Positions 37,781 to 47,995 of a DNA stretch of 64,000 nucleotides are shown one piece after another. The DNA comes from Alteromonas confluentis. Its GTDB lineage: Bacteria > Pseudomonadota > Gammaproteobacteria > Enterobacterales > Alteromonadaceae. The DNA lies in the NCBI RefSeq assembly GCF_001757105.1, contig NZ_MDHN01000010.1, forward strand, positions 62,001-126,000. The letters are read 5' to 3'. Below the pieces are notes generated by a model. The model was given only the letters and a program-made list of their open reading frames with translations, searched no databases and was not told the DNA's origin. Both the position numbers and the translations under genes were made by a program. Numbering within the stretch: position 1 is the first letter of the stretch; each line of letters starts with the position of its first letter.

Positions 37781-38611
37781 TCAGGCGAGTTCACCGCGTT
37801 GATAATCTTGGATCGCCTGATGGATCTCGGCCTCAGTATTCATTACAAATGGCCCGTACTGTGCGATAGGCTCGTTTATCGGCTGCCCAGAGACCAAGAT
37901 GCACTTTGAATTCGCATCCAGCGAAATATCAATATTGTCACCTTGACTCAGCACGGCTAACTTTCCTGCTTCAATATAAGTACCAGCAATCTCTGCGCCA
38001 CCCTGATAGCAATACAGAAAAGCATTGTGTTCAGACTCGCATTCTATGCTAACAAGGTCGGCCTCTTGGCTTTGTAGGTCAAGGAATCGCGGCGCAACGG
38101 CATGACTTTTTACGGGTCCGCTTTGCCCCTTCAGCTCACCGGCCAATATCTTGGCAATACTGTGTTGCCCAATCGCAACAGATGGCACCTGGTCTGGCTT
38201 AATGTCTTCGTAGTCTGGCGCTGACATCTTGTCAGCCGCGGGTAGATTTACCCACAGTTGAAAACCCTGTAGTAAACCCGATTCCTGCTCTGGCATCTCT
38301 TCATGGATCAGCCCGCGTCCCGCGTTCATCCACTGAATTCCACCTGCATCAATGACACCTTCGTTACCAACGGAATCACGATGGCGCATTTTGCCCGCCA
38401 ACATGTAAGTCACGGTTTGAAAGCCGCGATGCGGATGAGGTGGAAAGCCCGCTATGTATTCTCCGGGGTTATCTGAACCGAAGAAATCCAACATCAGAAA
38501 CGGATCTAGTCGCGGCAATGTAGGCTGACCAATAATCCGGGTTAACGAAACCCCGGCCCCGTCTTGAGTGGCTTTGCCCTGATGCAGGGTCACAACGGTG
38601 CGATTACTCAT
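37781..38611 (-). CDS. Pirin family protein
   Basis: A 276-residue bicupin. The N-terminal cupin carries HPHRGFQTVTYML and the pirin hallmark GRGLIHEE, which supply the metal-binding His and Glu residues. Some pirins are quercetin dioxygenases, others interact with regulatory proteins; the role here is open. ATG 38611 (MSNRTVV) is preferred and overlaps the preceding gene's stop by 8 bp, so it is cotranscribed with the hydroquinone reductase. Confidence 0.92.
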   Translation of the reverse strand: MSNRTVVTLHQGKATQDGAGVSLTRIIGQPTLPRLDPFLMLDFFGSDNPGEYIAGFPPHPHRGFQTVTYMLAGKMRHRDSVGNEGVIDAGGIQWMNAGRGLIHEEMPEQESGLLQGFQLWVNLPAADKMSAPDYEDIKPDQVPSVAIGQHSIAKILAGELKGQSGPVKSHAVAPRFLDLQSQEADLVSIECESEHNAFLYCYQGGAEIAGTYIEAGKLAVLSQGDNIDISLDANSKCILVSGQPINEPIAQYGPFVMNTEAEIHQAIQDYQRGELA

Positions 38612-39569
38612 AATTTTTATCTCTTGTGTGTGGTGCTGATAAATCCTGAAACGGCCCAACAGGTACCACCTGAGTAGGATTGATCATCGTATGGCTAAAA
38701 TAGTAATGCCGCTTAATATGGGAAAAATCAGTTGTTTCAGCTACGCCGGGATACTGATAGAGCTCTCGCATGTAATCATAAAGGTTCGGATAGTCGACAA
38801 TGCGTTTGTGATTGCATTTGAAGTGGCCGTAATACACCGGGTCAAAACGGATCAGCGTGGTAAACAAGCGCCAATCAGATTCGGTTAACGTTTCACCGCA
38901 AAGATAACGTTGCTTACTTAGCATCTCTTCAACAATGTCGAGGGCATTCACCAGTTTGCTAAACTCCTCTTCATAGGCTTTCTGACTGGTAGCAAACCCG
39001 CACTTATATACGCCGTTGTTAATATTGTCGTAAACCAATGCATTAATCTCATCGATTTTTGCATGTAAGGTTTCCGGGTAGAGATCCAGTGTATTATTCG
39101 TTAGTACATTAAAAGCAGAATTAAACATACGAATGATGTCTGCCGATTCATTACTGACGATGGTCTCCATTTTTTTGTCCCATAAAACAGGCACTGTTAC
39201 ACGGGACGTGATCCCATCGTCCACTTTGGTATACAGTTGATGCATGAATTTAAAGCCGTACAAGTGATCACCGGTGCTGCCGGATTGTTCATCGAACGTC
39301 CATCCATTACTCAGCATTTCAGGCGATACCACCGATACATCGATGTGATCGGTTAAGCCTTTCAATTCGCGAAAAATAAGGGTGCGATGCGCCCATGGAC
39401 ACGCCAAGGACACATATAAATGATAGCGCCCACTCTCTGGTGCAAAATCAGCATCCGCTTCATCTTTTACCCAATGTCTGAACACTGACTTCTGACGCTG
39501 AAATTTACCGTCGTTACTGTCGGTGTCATACCACTTATCTTGCCACTTACCGTCTACCAGTAATCCCAT
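38604..39569 (-). CDS. yqjG: Glutathionyl-hydroquinone reductase
   Basis: A 321-residue xi-class glutathione transferase that reduces glutathionyl-hydroquinones. Catalytic Cys57 stands in SLACPWAHR, followed by the helical C-terminal domain with RFDPVYYGHFKCN. The start at 39569 is supported by AAGGAG 7 nt upstream. It forms an operon with pirin, a pairing that suggests detoxification of aromatic or quinone compounds (inference). Confidence 0.94.
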   Translation of the reverse strand: MGLLVDGKWQDKWYDTDSNDGKFQRQKSVFRHWVKDEADADFAPESGRYHLYVSLACPWAHRTLIFRELKGLTDHIDVSVVSPEMLSNGWTFDEQSGSTGDHLYGFKFMHQLYTKVDDGITSRVTVPVLWDKKMETIVSNESADIIRMFNSAFNVLTNNTLDLYPETLHAKIDEINALVYDNINNGVYKCGFATSQKAYEEEFSKLVNALDIVEEMLSKQRYLCGETLTESDWRLFTTLIRFDPVYYGHFKCNHKRIVDYPNLYDYMRELYQYPGVAETTDFSHIKRHYYFSHTMINPTQVVPVGPFQDLSAPHTRDKNYE

Positions 39570-39792
39570 CTGACACTCCTTAAACTTTATCTTAGATGCA
39601 TTAGACCACACCTGTTATTGAACGTATTTTGGCAAATGACGGATTCATTATTCGTTTTAATAGGACAATGATGGAATAAATAGCATTGTTGCAGCGCAAC
39701 TACTGCAAATAACACCAAGAAAAGGTACTATGCGCCCCCTGCAGCGGCGCAGTCTGCGTTGCTGTTTTTTTGACAAAAATAAATGGCAAGTT

Positions 39793-40566
39793 ATGAGCGA
39801 AAAACAACGTTTCGGTGGTATCACCCGGCTATATGGCAATGATGGACTTCACGCTTTAACCAATGCCCACGTCTGTGTTATCGGCGTTGGTGGGGTTGGT
39901 GCCTGGAGCGCTGAAGCACTCGCTCGCTCAGGGGTGGGTGAAATCACCCTGATTGATCTGGATGATGTCTGTACAACCAATATTAACCGCCAAATTCACG
40001 CTCTCGATAACACAGTCGGCCAGCCAAAAGTTGAGGTACTGGCGCAGCGTATAGCTTTAATAAACCCTGAATGTCGCGTTAATGCCATTGAAGATTTCGT
40101 GACCGCAGAGAACGTAAGAGAATTATTCACAGCCAATATGCACAGTGTGATTGAAGCCACCGACAGCGTGAAAGCCAAGGCTGCCATCATCGCGCACTGT
40201 AAACGAAACAAAATCCATGTGGTGACCGTTGGCGGTGCCGGTGGGCAGATTGACCCAACACAAATTACCCGCGGCGACCTCGCGAAAACCATTCAGGACC
40301 CGTTAGCGGCTAAAGTGAGAAGCGATTTACGCCGATTTTATAATTTCAGCAAAAATCCTAAACGCCGCTTCGGTGTGGAATGCATTTACTCAACTGAACA
40401 GCTGCGCTACCCACAACCGGATGGCTCTGTATGCCATAACAAATCCGCTTTAGAGGGCGGTACCAGACTCGATTGCGCCGGCGGATTTGGTGCGGTTGTC
40501 ACCGTTACCGCAACATTTGGTATGTTTGCAGCTGCTTCTGTTATCAATCGTTTGACATCAAAATAG
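39793..40566 (+). CDS. tcdA: tRNA threonylcarbamoyladenosine dehydratase
   Basis: A 257-residue E1-like ATP-dependent enzyme that cyclises t6A37 to ct6A37 in tRNAs. It has the nucleotide-binding GVGGVG (31-36), DLDDVCTTNINRQ and the C-terminal TVTATFGMFAA helix. ATG 39793 (MSEKQRFGG) matches the family; the longer frame from 39730 gives an atypical N-terminus. The ribosome-binding site is weak. Close in length to E. coli TcdA (268). Confidence 0.94.
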   Translation: MSEKQRFGGITRLYGNDGLHALTNAHVCVIGVGGVGAWSAEALARSGVGEITLIDLDDVCTTNINRQIHALDNTVGQPKVEVLAQRIALINPECRVNAIEDFVTAENVRELFTANMHSVIEATDSVKAKAAIIAHCKRNKIHVVTVGGAGGQIDPTQITRGDLAKTIQDPLAAKVRSDLRRFYNFSKNPKRRFGVECIYSTEQLRYPQPDGSVCHNKSALEGGTRLDCAGGFGAVVTVTATFGMFAAASVINRLTSK

Positions 40567-40611
40567 ACAGATCGCCAGATAACGCGCACAATAAAGAAAA
40601 AGGAGAACACA

Positions 40612-41019
40612 ATGAAACAGGCCGAACTTGCCACACTGATGGAAGAATGTTCCGTTGATGCTGTGCGAACTGCTGAGCAAGAATTTGACGTTACGCTGGA
40701 TTTCAGCAAAGAAAGTGTCAGCAAAGTAGACGACATTCTGCTTTCCTTTCTGGATAAATATCAGGATCGCGCCCTGGAAGATTCTGCCGTCTTCACTATT
40801 TGCAACATTTACGGCGCATACTTGGGTGAATGCTACAGAAAGCTTGCAGGTGGGCACTGGCGCTATGACGACACCGACCCTGAAGCCCCTTTCGTGGTGC
40901 TAGATGTGGCTGATCGCTCTTATGCTTTCGCAGGTATTTGCTATGAACGTCTAGTGAATAACAGCAATATCAGCGCTGCGCTCTATTTTGAACAGGCCCT
41001 TGGCCAGCAGGTTCAGTAA
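40612..41019 (+). CDS. Uncharacterised 135-residue protein
   Basis: AAGGAG 7 nt before the ATG and sound codon use support a real gene. The protein is acidic and soluble, probably all-alpha at its N-terminus, with NIYGAYLGECYRKLAGGHWRYDD in the middle. That pattern is reminiscent of small DUF3806-type proteins, but I cannot assign a family firmly. It follows tcdA by 45 bp on the same strand, and its last 50 bases overlap the convergent DUF2919 gene. No function is suggested. Confidence 0.75.
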   Translation: MKQAELATLMEECSVDAVRTAEQEFDVTLDFSKESVSKVDDILLSFLDKYQDRALEDSAVFTICNIYGAYLGECYRKLAGGHWRYDDTDPEAPFVVLDVADRSYAFAGICYERLVNNSNISAALYFEQALGQQVQ

Positions 41020-41512
41020 CATCGGCTTGAGCCAGTTTCGCGGATTCTGGCTCCCGATATCGCCAGTCAGCATACAGTGTTTTTAGATGAATGCTCTGCA
41101 ATGCGGTTAACGCCAAAATAAGATTAGCCAGTAAGAATGCGGCCGGCGTCCAGTGAAAAGCCCAGTGATCTTGCCCCATGGGTAGCACTTGCGCCAGTAT
41201 GCTCATCACCACACCCATCATCAGCAATGGGTAAATTAGTTTCCTCCATTCCGTCCACCCTCGTTTCCATAATCGCTCTCGATTGCCAAGCAGTAACAAG
41301 GTAACAACAAAAGGCAGCGTAGCCAGTAATCGCATGCCTAATTGCGAACGGTCAGGATAGAATAAAGACAGCAATTCCGAGGTTTTGCCAAAAGTAAGCA
41401 ACGAGAATACCAGGGCCAGCCAATCTGAACACAACAGAATTAGCATCCAATAAAGCCAGAGCGGGGGTTTTACCCTGCCCGCTTCGTCATAGCAGTGAAG
41501 TGGAAGAAGCAT
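40970..41512 (-). CDS. DUF2919 family inner-membrane protein (YfeZ-like)
   Basis: A 180-residue protein with four predicted transmembrane helices. The N-terminus YDEAGRVKPPLWLYWMLILLC is typical of DUF2919/YfeZ, a family of unknown function. The C-terminal tail of about 17 residues is read across the end of the convergent neighbour. No good ribosome-binding site precedes the ATG. Confidence 0.8.
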   Translation of the reverse strand: MLLPLHCYDEAGRVKPPLWLYWMLILLCSDWLALVFSLLTFGKTSELLSLFYPDRSQLGMRLLATLPFVVTLLLLGNRERLWKRGWTEWRKLIYPLLMMGVVMSILAQVLPMGQDHWAFHWTPAAFLLANLILALTALQSIHLKTLYADWRYREPESAKLAQADVTEPAGQGPVQNRAQR

Positions 41513-41629
41513 GGAATGTTTGTTTAAGTGTGTTGCGTTAAAAAAGAAACCTAGTCTATCAGTTGCCGGTGTAGCAAAGACAGGTTTTTAAACCAGGCTG
41601 CCGTTTTTAACGGCGCTGCGCTGTAAAAA

Positions 41630-41638
41630 TGATATAAT
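41630..41638 (+). promoter_or_regulatory. Extended -10 promoter element for rimO
   Basis: TGATATAAT matches the extended -10 form TGnTATAAT, 30 bp before the rimO ATG. No good -35 box is seen, which fits an extended -10 promoter. Confidence 0.55.
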
Positions 41639-41667
41639 CCCTGCATTGTGTTTTGTGATGTGAAAAA

Positions 41668-43122
41668 ATGACCGTAGAAAAGTTTATACCGAACCAGACC
41701 ACCACGCTGGAAACACCGGTAAAAGTCCTTGAAGCTGGCCGTCAGCAGGCTGGCGAAAATACCTCTTCAAATCCCGCAGCGAAAATAGGCTTTGTCAGCC
41801 TTGGCTGTCCAAAAAACCTGGTGGATTCTGAACGCATTCTTACCCAGTTACGCACTGAAGGTTACGATGTTGTTCCAACCTATAACGATGCCGAATTAGT
41901 CATTGTTAACACCTGCGGTTTTATTGACTCCGCAGTGCAGGAATCTCTCGACACCATTGGTGAAGCACTGGCTGAAAACGGCAAAGTTATCGTTACCGGT
42001 TGTTTGGGCATTAAAGAAGATGAAATTCGCGAAGTTCACCCGAACGTTTTAGCTATCACAGGCCCTCACGCATATGAATCTGTGGTTGAGCGAGTGCACG
42101 AGCATCTTCCTAAGCCAGTTCATAATCCTTTCGAACACTTAGTGCCCGATCACGGCATAAAGCTGACGCCTCGTCACTACGCGTATTTAAAAATTTCCGA
42201 AGGCTGCAACCACCGTTGCACGTTCTGTATTATTCCTTCCATGCGTGGTGATTTAGTTAGTCGTCCCGTGGGTGAAGTACTTGACGAAGCGAAACGACTC
42301 AAAGCAGCAGGCGTAAGTGAGCTACTGGTGATTTCACAAGATACCAGTGCTTACGGTGTAGATGTTAAACACCGTACCGGATTCTGGAACGGCATGCCGG
42401 TTAAAGCTCACATGCAGCAACTTTGCGAGAAGTTGGGCGAGCTGGATATGTGGGTTCGTCTGCACTATGTGTATCCCTACCCTCACGTCGATGATCTTAT
42501 CCCGCTAATGAATGAAGGTCGCGTTCTGCCATACCTAGATATTCCATTCCAACATGCCAACAAACGCATACTGCGTTTAATGAAGCGTCCTGGCAGCGCC
42601 GAGCGTACCATTGAACGGGTAAAAGCTTGGCGGGAGGCATGTCCGGAACTCATCATCCGCTCGACGTTCATTGTGGGTTTCCCTGGTGAAACCGAAGAAG
42701 AGTTTGAAGAGTTACTCGATTTTATTCGTGAAGCGCAACTCGATCGCGTTGGCTGCTTTGCTTACAGCCCGGTAGAAGGCGCAAAAGCGAACGACTTACC
42801 CGATCCAGTGCCTGAACATATTAAACAAGAACGCTTAGCACGTTTTATGGAAGTGCAAAGTGAAATCAGCGCTGCGCGCCTTAAACAGCGCATAGGTAAA
42901 GAATACCTGGTGGTCATCGACAGTGTAGACGCCGAAGGTGCGGTTGGCCGTACTTATGCAGATGCGCCAGAAGTTGACGGCGTGGTGCATTTGAATGGTG
43001 TCCACGATGTGAAGCCGGGTGATCGGGTATGGGCAGAAATCATTCACGCTGATCAGCATGACGTTTGGGGGGTTATCAGCCCAGAAGACGATGAAGCGTT
43101 GGATGATGAGACTACTGCGTAG
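41668..43122 (+). CDS. rimO: Ribosomal protein S12 methylthiotransferase
   Basis: A 484-residue radical-SAM methylthiotransferase that modifies an Asp of ribosomal protein S12. The N-terminal UPF0004 domain has Cys47, Cys83 and Cys112 regions (GCPKN, NTCGF, GCLG). The radical SAM cluster is CNHRCTFC (Cys180, 184, 187), and a TRAM domain closes the protein. The first 38 residues before [12 protein letters not shown] are an extension rich in Thr, Glu and Gln not needed for the core fold. It overlaps the convergent kelch gene by 11 bp. Confidence 0.96.
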   Translation: MTVEKFIPNQTTTLETPVKVLEAGRQQAGENTSSNPAAKIGFVSLGCPKNLVDSERILTQLRTEGYDVVPTYNDAELVIVNTCGFIDSAVQESLDTIGEALAENGKVIVTGCLGIKEDEIREVHPNVLAITGPHAYESVVERVHEHLPKPVHNPFEHLVPDHGIKLTPRHYAYLKISEGCNHRCTFCIIPSMRGDLVSRPVGEVLDEAKRLKAAGVSELLVISQDTSAYGVDVKHRTGFWNGMPVKAHMQQLCEKLGELDMWVRLHYVYPYPHVDDLIPLMNEGRVLPYLDIPFQHANKRILRLMKRPGSAERTIERVKAWREACPELIIRSTFIVGFPGETEEEFEELLDFIREAQLDRVGCFAYSPVEGAKANDLPDPVPEHIKQERLARFMEVQSEISAARLKQRIGKEYLVVIDSVDAEGAVGRTYADAPEVDGVVHLNGVHDVKPGDRVWAEIIHADQHDVWGVISPEDDEALDDETTA

Positions 43123-44143
43123 CCTTCATCAAGGTAAATTTACTAACAGTATGGCGGGTATCATGCGGTCCCGCCTCTGCAGCGCCACCTATTAACCAAA
43201 TAGCATTGTCTAACGTCACCGCACCTAAGCCATGCCTCGGAACTGGCATAACCGCAGCTTCCGACCAACGTTTTCTCTTTAGTTCATAGCGCCATACTTT
43301 GTAAAAAACACCGCCGCCCTGGTCGTCAAAGTACTCACCGCCAAACACAAAAATGCTGTCATCGAGAACAGCACAAGCAATCCCTGCTGCCGCTTCAGGC
43401 ATCGGTTTTTCAGTTTTCCATTGATCAGTGCTCACATCGAAAACTTCATGCACATTGGTATTTCCGCCCTCTACAGTTCGCCCACCAATGACATGCCATT
43501 TGTTGTCGTACACAACACTGCAAGCACTGTTTCTAGGCGTAGGTAAAGGGGCTCCTGTCTGCCAAACTTTCGAGTCAGGATCGAAAATTCCGTGCCAATC
43601 GGAGTCGAGATGATGTTGCCAGCGGTAATTGTCATCTTTTGAAGTGCGTCCACCAGCGAGGTGAACCTTGCCATTGATAACCGCAGAGATACTTTCTGAA
43701 AGCCGCACCGGCATAGGGTTTCGTTTAACCCATTCTGCTTGCTTTTCATCAAACTGATAAACGGCGGAAGAATTGTTCCACTGCCCGTCTTCACTTTCGG
43801 TAAAACCACCAAACGCCCACAAGCTGCCACCAGCAGAAGCCAACATAGCATGGTGCGTTGGCGCAGGAAAAGACGGCAACGTCTGCCAACCATCGGCATC
43901 GGCGCTAATTCTGAAAACCTGGTCAGAAACCGAGAATTTATCTTTACCGGCAGTTAGCCCACCAGCCACATAAATCTGGTTATTATGGACGGCTGGATAA
44001 ATTTCCTGTACCGATAAAGGCAATGACGGCCCCAAGGACCAATGAAATTCACTTGTCGCATGGGCATGTGAAAATGCGCCACTTCCCCCTGTCACACCAA
44101 TGAATGTCAGCGTAATTCGGGCAACGAGACCTTTAAAGGTCAT
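43112..44143 (-). CDS. Secreted kelch-repeat beta-propeller protein
   Basis: A 343-residue protein with a signal peptide (about 1-29) and roughly six kelch repeats marked by GG pairs followed by W (for example YVAGG, WAFGG, HLAGG, HVIGG, FVFGG, WLIGG), which should form a beta-propeller in the periplasm or outside. Propellers of this kind include NanM-type sugar mutarotases and galactose-oxidase-like proteins, but no catalytic residues are recognised. It starts 2 bp after the kdsB stop, with AAGGAA inside kdsB, so it is the last gene of the msbA-lpxK-ycaR-kdsB operon. That links it to envelope glycolipid by position only. Confidence 0.85.
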   Translation of the reverse strand: MTFKGLVARITLTFIGVTGGSGAFSHAHATSEFHWSLGPSLPLSVQEIYPAVHNNQIYVAGGLTAGKDKFSVSDQVFRISADADGWQTLPSFPAPTHHAMLASAGGSLWAFGGFTESEDGQWNNSSAVYQFDEKQAEWVKRNPMPVRLSESISAVINGKVHLAGGRTSKDDNYRWQHHLDSDWHGIFDPDSKVWQTGAPLPTPRNSACSVVYDNKWHVIGGRTVEGGNTNVHEVFDVSTDQWKTEKPMPEAAAGIACAVLDDSIFVFGGEYFDDQGGGVFYKVWRYELKRKRWSEAAVMPVPRHGLGAVTLDNAIWLIGGAAEAGPHDTRHTVSKFTLMKATQ

Positions 44144-44145
44144 AT

Positions 44146-44907
44146 TTAGCTTCCTTGGTTCAGGTGAGCAAGTAATCGGTCGAGATCTTCCGGCGTATCG
44201 ATACCTACAGGGGGTGGTTCAACTGCCACATCTACATGTATTTTATCGCCGTACCATAGTGCCCGTAGCTGCTCTAATGATTCAATGTGCTCGAGCGCAC
44301 TGGGCGTGTAATCCACATACTGACACACGTAACCGGCACGATAAGCATATAAGCCAATATGGCGAAGGAAGCCCGCAGGATCATTATTTAGCGGATTGCT
44401 CAGCATCGAACCTCGCGCGAAGGGAATGGCTGATCGAGAGAAATATAACGCTTCTCCCTTTGCGTTACGAACCACTTTAACCATATTGGGGTTAAGCACA
44501 TCTTCAGATGACTGCATTTCTGTGGCGAGCGTGGTTATTGCCACATCTTCGCGACGGGAAAGGTTCTCTACCACCTGGCGAATATTGGCGGCTGGCACAA
44601 AGGGTTCATCACCCTGCACGTTTACAATTAAGGTATCGTCAGAGATCCCCTGTAATCGAATAACTTCAGAAAGCCGTTCGGTACCAGATTCGTGATCGGG
44701 CGACGTCATCACCACCTTACTGAACGCAGAAGCAACATCAGCAATACGCTGGTCGTCAGTCGCGACGATAACGGAGGATGCACCGGCTTCTTCTGCACGC
44801 TCCACTACATGCTGAATCATGGGTTTACCGTTGATATCAGCGAGAGGTTTTCCCGGAAAGCGGGAAGAACCAAAACGAGCGGGAATAATGACGGTAAAGT
44901 CGTTCAT
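44146..44907 (-). CDS. kdsB: 3-deoxy-manno-octulosonate cytidylyltransferase
   Basis: A 253-residue CTP:KDO cytidylyltransferase activating KDO for lipopolysaccharide inner core. It has the N-terminal IPARFGSSRFPGKPL nucleotide loop and VNVQGDEPF, and the length is typical. Its ATG overlaps the ycaR stop as ATGA. Confidence 0.97.
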   Translation of the reverse strand: MNDFTVIIPARFGSSRFPGKPLADINGKPMIQHVVERAEEAGASSVIVATDDQRIADVASAFSKVVMTSPDHESGTERLSEVIRLQGISDDTLIVNVQGDEPFVPAANIRQVVENLSRREDVAITTLATEMQSSEDVLNPNMVKVVRNAKGEALYFSRSAIPFARGSMLSNPLNNDPAGFLRHIGLYAYRAGYVCQYVDYTPSALEHIESLEQLRALWYGDKIHVDVAVEPPPVGIDTPEDLDRLLAHLNQGS

Positions 44908-45098
44908 CTTGCCGCTTCCAACTCATCAGAGGACAACTGGCTCGCCTTAGCCTCAATCAGCACCGGAATACCATCGATAACAGGATAACTGAGGCGATCA
45001 AAACGACACCGCAACGCTTTTTTATCCTGAGCCACTGCCAGCTTGCCTTTACATACCGGGCAAGCCAGTACATCTAATAATTTAACATCGAAGCTCAT
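44904..45098 (-). CDS. ycaR: Trm112-like small zinc-finger protein
   Basis: A 64-residue protein with LLDVLACPVCKGKL (Cys13, Cys16), CRFDRLSYPVIDGIPVL, the UPF0434/Trm112 fold that in other organisms activates methyltransferases. It sits between lpxK and kdsB exactly as in E. coli. Overlaps by 1 bp with lpxK and 4 bp with kdsB show tight coupling. Confidence 0.93.
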   Translation of the reverse strand: MSFDVKLLDVLACPVCKGKLAVAQDKKALRCRFDRLSYPVIDGIPVLIEAKASQLSSDELEAAR

Positions 45099-46105
45099 TA
45101 TTTTTCCTTACTGTAATTAACATAATGCCGATGGAGAAATGCATAGAACGTTGTCGGAAAACTTGCCTTAACAGGCAAATACCAACAATCTTCGTGAGCA
45201 AATTCACGGACTTTAACCGCGTCTTTCTCGGTCATCAGCACGGTGCCATCAGGCAGATCTTCAGGCTGAAAATGATGGTGATCAGCGAACGCACGACAAC
45301 GAGCGGTATCAACCCCCATGTCGGAAAGCTGTTTAAAGAATCGTTGCGGATGGCCTATTCCTGCCAAAGCAGAGACCCTTTTACCGGTAAAATCCGTGCT
45401 AACGCGTTTCAACTCATGGTTACGTACATTGACGAATCCATTACCAATTAGCGTAAAACCAAAGTCTTGTGGAAGATTCACGGTTTGCTTCAGTGCTGTT
45501 AAATCAACATCACCATTCAGAATCAGCGCGTCAGCAGAAGCAAGTCGATTGGGTTTCTCTCTTAAGGGGCCCATGGGTAACAAATGACCGTTCCCTAGCA
45601 AACGCTTATCCATAACCACAAGTTCGAGATCACGTTTTAGCGCATAGTGCTGTAAACCATCGTCACAGACAATCACTTTGCAACCCAGTTCATTGGCGAG
45701 TTTCGCCGCGCCACGGGCTCGAATCGGATCGATCACCACAGGCACACCGGCCCTACGGGCGATCAAACTCGGTTCATCGCCAACTACACTGGCCTCGTCG
45801 TTTGGTGAAACAAGGTGAGGATGCGCTGTCATTGTGCCCCCGTAACCGCGACTGAGAACACCAACCAGCACACCTTGGGTTTTAAAATGCTCGACCACTG
45901 CCAATACGACCGGTGTTTTTCCGTTGCCCCCTACCGTGATATTACCCACCACGATAATAAACGCATCGGGTTTAGAACTGGTTTTGATACCAGCACGAAA
46001 CAGGCTTCGACGAACGCCACTTATCAAACAAAATAAAACAGACAACGGCCACAGCAGCCAAGCTACTAGTGACTTCTTGTACCAAAGATCCTGCACAGCG
46101 TTCAC
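45098..46105 (-). CDS. lpxK: Tetraacyldisaccharide 4'-kinase
   Basis: A 335-residue inner-membrane-associated kinase that phosphorylates lipid A disaccharide at the 4' position. N-terminal membrane helix (about 12-30), P-loop GNITVGGNGKTP (54-65) and the DDGLQHYAL motif are present. The start is GTG 46105, overlapping the msbA stop as GTGA. Confidence 0.96.
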   Translation of the reverse strand: MNAVQDLWYKKSLVAWLLWPLSVLFCLISGVRRSLFRAGIKTSSKPDAFIIVVGNITVGGNGKTPVVLAVVEHFKTQGVLVGVLSRGYGGTMTAHPHLVSPNDEASVVGDEPSLIARRAGVPVVIDPIRARGAAKLANELGCKVIVCDDGLQHYALKRDLELVVMDKRLLGNGHLLPMGPLREKPNRLASADALILNGDVDLTALKQTVNLPQDFGFTLIGNGFVNVRNHELKRVSTDFTGKRVSALAGIGHPQRFFKQLSDMGVDTARCRAFADHHHFQPEDLPDGTVLMTEKDAVKVREFAHEDCWYLPVKASFPTTFYAFLHRHYVNYSKEK

Positions 46106-47853
46106 TTTTGGGTCTCACCAAACTGCAATGCATGGAGTTGTGCATAATGGCCTTTTTTCGCCAGCAGTTCGTCGTGACGGCCTTGCTCGAGAATCCGCCC
46201 TTGATCCACAACGATGATTTGGTCCGCTTTCTCGATGGTAGACAAGCGATGCGCCACCACTAAGGACGTACAGGATTTCTGCAGTTTCTCCAGAGCATCC
46301 TGAATGAGTTTTTCTGATTCGGTATCCAGTGCAGAGGTGGCTTCATCGAGAATGAGTACCGGCGCTTTGGTCAGAATAGCCCGGGCTATAGCAATACGCT
46401 GGCGTTGTCCGCCCGACAACATCAGACCGTTTTCACCAATAACTGTATCGAGGCCATCACCCAGCATGCCGACAAACTCGGTAACATGGGCCATAGCAGC
46501 CGCTTGTTCAATTTCGTCACGACTGACTTTTTCGGTTACCCCATAGGCGATGTTATTTGCAATAGTATCGTTAAACAACGTGACATGTTGCGACACCGAA
46601 GCAAACTGCTTTCGAAGGGCACGCAATTCAATATTATTGATGTTTTCACCATCAAGCAGCACCCGGCCCTGCTGCGGAATATAAAATCGGGTCAACAGAG
46701 AAGAAATGGTTGATTTACCGCTACCAGATTTACCCACCAGCGCGATAGTTTCACCGGGCTTAGCCTGAAAACTGATGTTGGTTAACGCTGGACGTTCTTT
46801 CCCCGGATAGCAGAACGTAACCTCATCAAAAGCGATATTACCTTCGGCCCTGTCGATCACTTTTGTACCCGTATTGACTTCAATTTCTTCATCGAGGGTT
46901 TCAAATATACTGTTGCAGGCGGCCATGCCCCGTTGATATTCATTGTTTACGGTGGTCAGTTGCTTAAGTGGTTTAAGCAACATCACCATGTAAATCACCA
47001 CATTAATAAAAGTACCGGGAGTAAGTTCATCAAGAATTTCCGGCAAACTGGCCATAAATAACACCACGGCAAGTGCAATGGAGGCAATAACCTGAATAGA
47101 GGAAACACTCAGGATTTGGGTTACCGCCAGCTTCATGGTCTGCTGGCGGTTATGATTGTTTTTCTTTGCAAAGCGTTCACGTTCGAAGTCCTGGCCGCCG
47201 AACATCAAAATCACTTTATGGCCCTTCACGGCCTGCTCCACGGATTCAGTAACACTCCCCATGGATTTTTGAATACTGCGGCTGACCTTGCGAAAACGCT
47301 TACTGACAAAAGACGCTATAACAGCAACCACCGGGCCAATAACCAGAAATATCGCCGACAGCTGCCAGGAGTAATACAGCATAAAGCCAAGTACGCCAAT
47401 GATGAACGCGCCTTCACGTACAATGGTAAGTAATGCTTTACTGGCAGCGTTAGCAACCTGCTCGGTATCATAGGTCACTTTACTAATAAGGGTGCCCACC
47501 GCTTGCTGATCATGAAATGACACCGGCAAATGCATGTACTTTTCAAATAATTGCTGTCGCATGGTCATGACCACCCGGGAGCCAATCCAGCTTAGCGTGT
47601 AAGTACCGAGAAAATTAAACAACCCTCGTAAAATGAAAAGCGGCACGATGCAAATAGCAGCAAGACGCAGGAAATCACTGTCTCCGGCACCCAGGGATTC
47701 ATCAATCAGGGTTTTCGTATTTGAGATGACAAAAGTATCTACCGCGGAATAGCCAATCATGCCGATGACTGCAACAAAAAAGGCCAGTTTGTAGGGTTGC
47801 AGATAGCTGAAGAAACGGCGTTGATTACTTGCCGCTGGATCGGGATTTTGCAT
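46102..47853 (-). CDS. msbA: Lipid A export ATP-binding/permease protein
   Basis: A 583-residue half-size ABC exporter that flips lipid A-core across the inner membrane. Six transmembrane helices occupy about residues 15-310. Walker A is GKSGSGKST, the signature LSGGQRQRIAIARA and Walker B VLILDEATSALD. It opens the operon msbA-lpxK-ycaR-kdsB-kelch. The 142 bp between it and comEC hold no gene; its promoter should be there. Confidence 0.96.
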   Translation of the reverse strand: MQNPDPAASNQRRFFSYLQPYKLAFFVAVIGMIGYSAVDTFVISNTKTLIDESLGAGDSDFLRLAAICIVPLFILRGLFNFLGTYTLSWIGSRVVMTMRQQLFEKYMHLPVSFHDQQAVGTLISKVTYDTEQVANAASKALLTIVREGAFIIGVLGFMLYYSWQLSAIFLVIGPVVAVIASFVSKRFRKVSRSIQKSMGSVTESVEQAVKGHKVILMFGGQDFERERFAKKNNHNRQQTMKLAVTQILSVSSIQVIASIALAVVLFMASLPEILDELTPGTFINVVIYMVMLLKPLKQLTTVNNEYQRGMAACNSIFETLDEEIEVNTGTKVIDRAEGNIAFDEVTFCYPGKERPALTNISFQAKPGETIALVGKSGSGKSTISSLLTRFYIPQQGRVLLDGENINNIELRALRKQFASVSQHVTLFNDTIANNIAYGVTEKVSRDEIEQAAAMAHVTEFVGMLGDGLDTVIGENGLMLSGGQRQRIAIARAILTKAPVLILDEATSALDTESEKLIQDALEKLQKSCTSLVVAHRLSTIEKADQIIVVDQGRILEQGRHDELLAKKGHYAQLHALQFGETQK

Positions 47854-47995
47854 GTATTCTCATCACTTAATTATCGCTCGGCGCTATTGTAACTGGAAAT
47901 GGAAGAATTCCCAATGATGACGCTGTTTTAGCCAATAGTGCGGAGCGATGCATTATTTCATCAGCATTTGGAAATGGGTCTGAAGCAGTGTAAAT

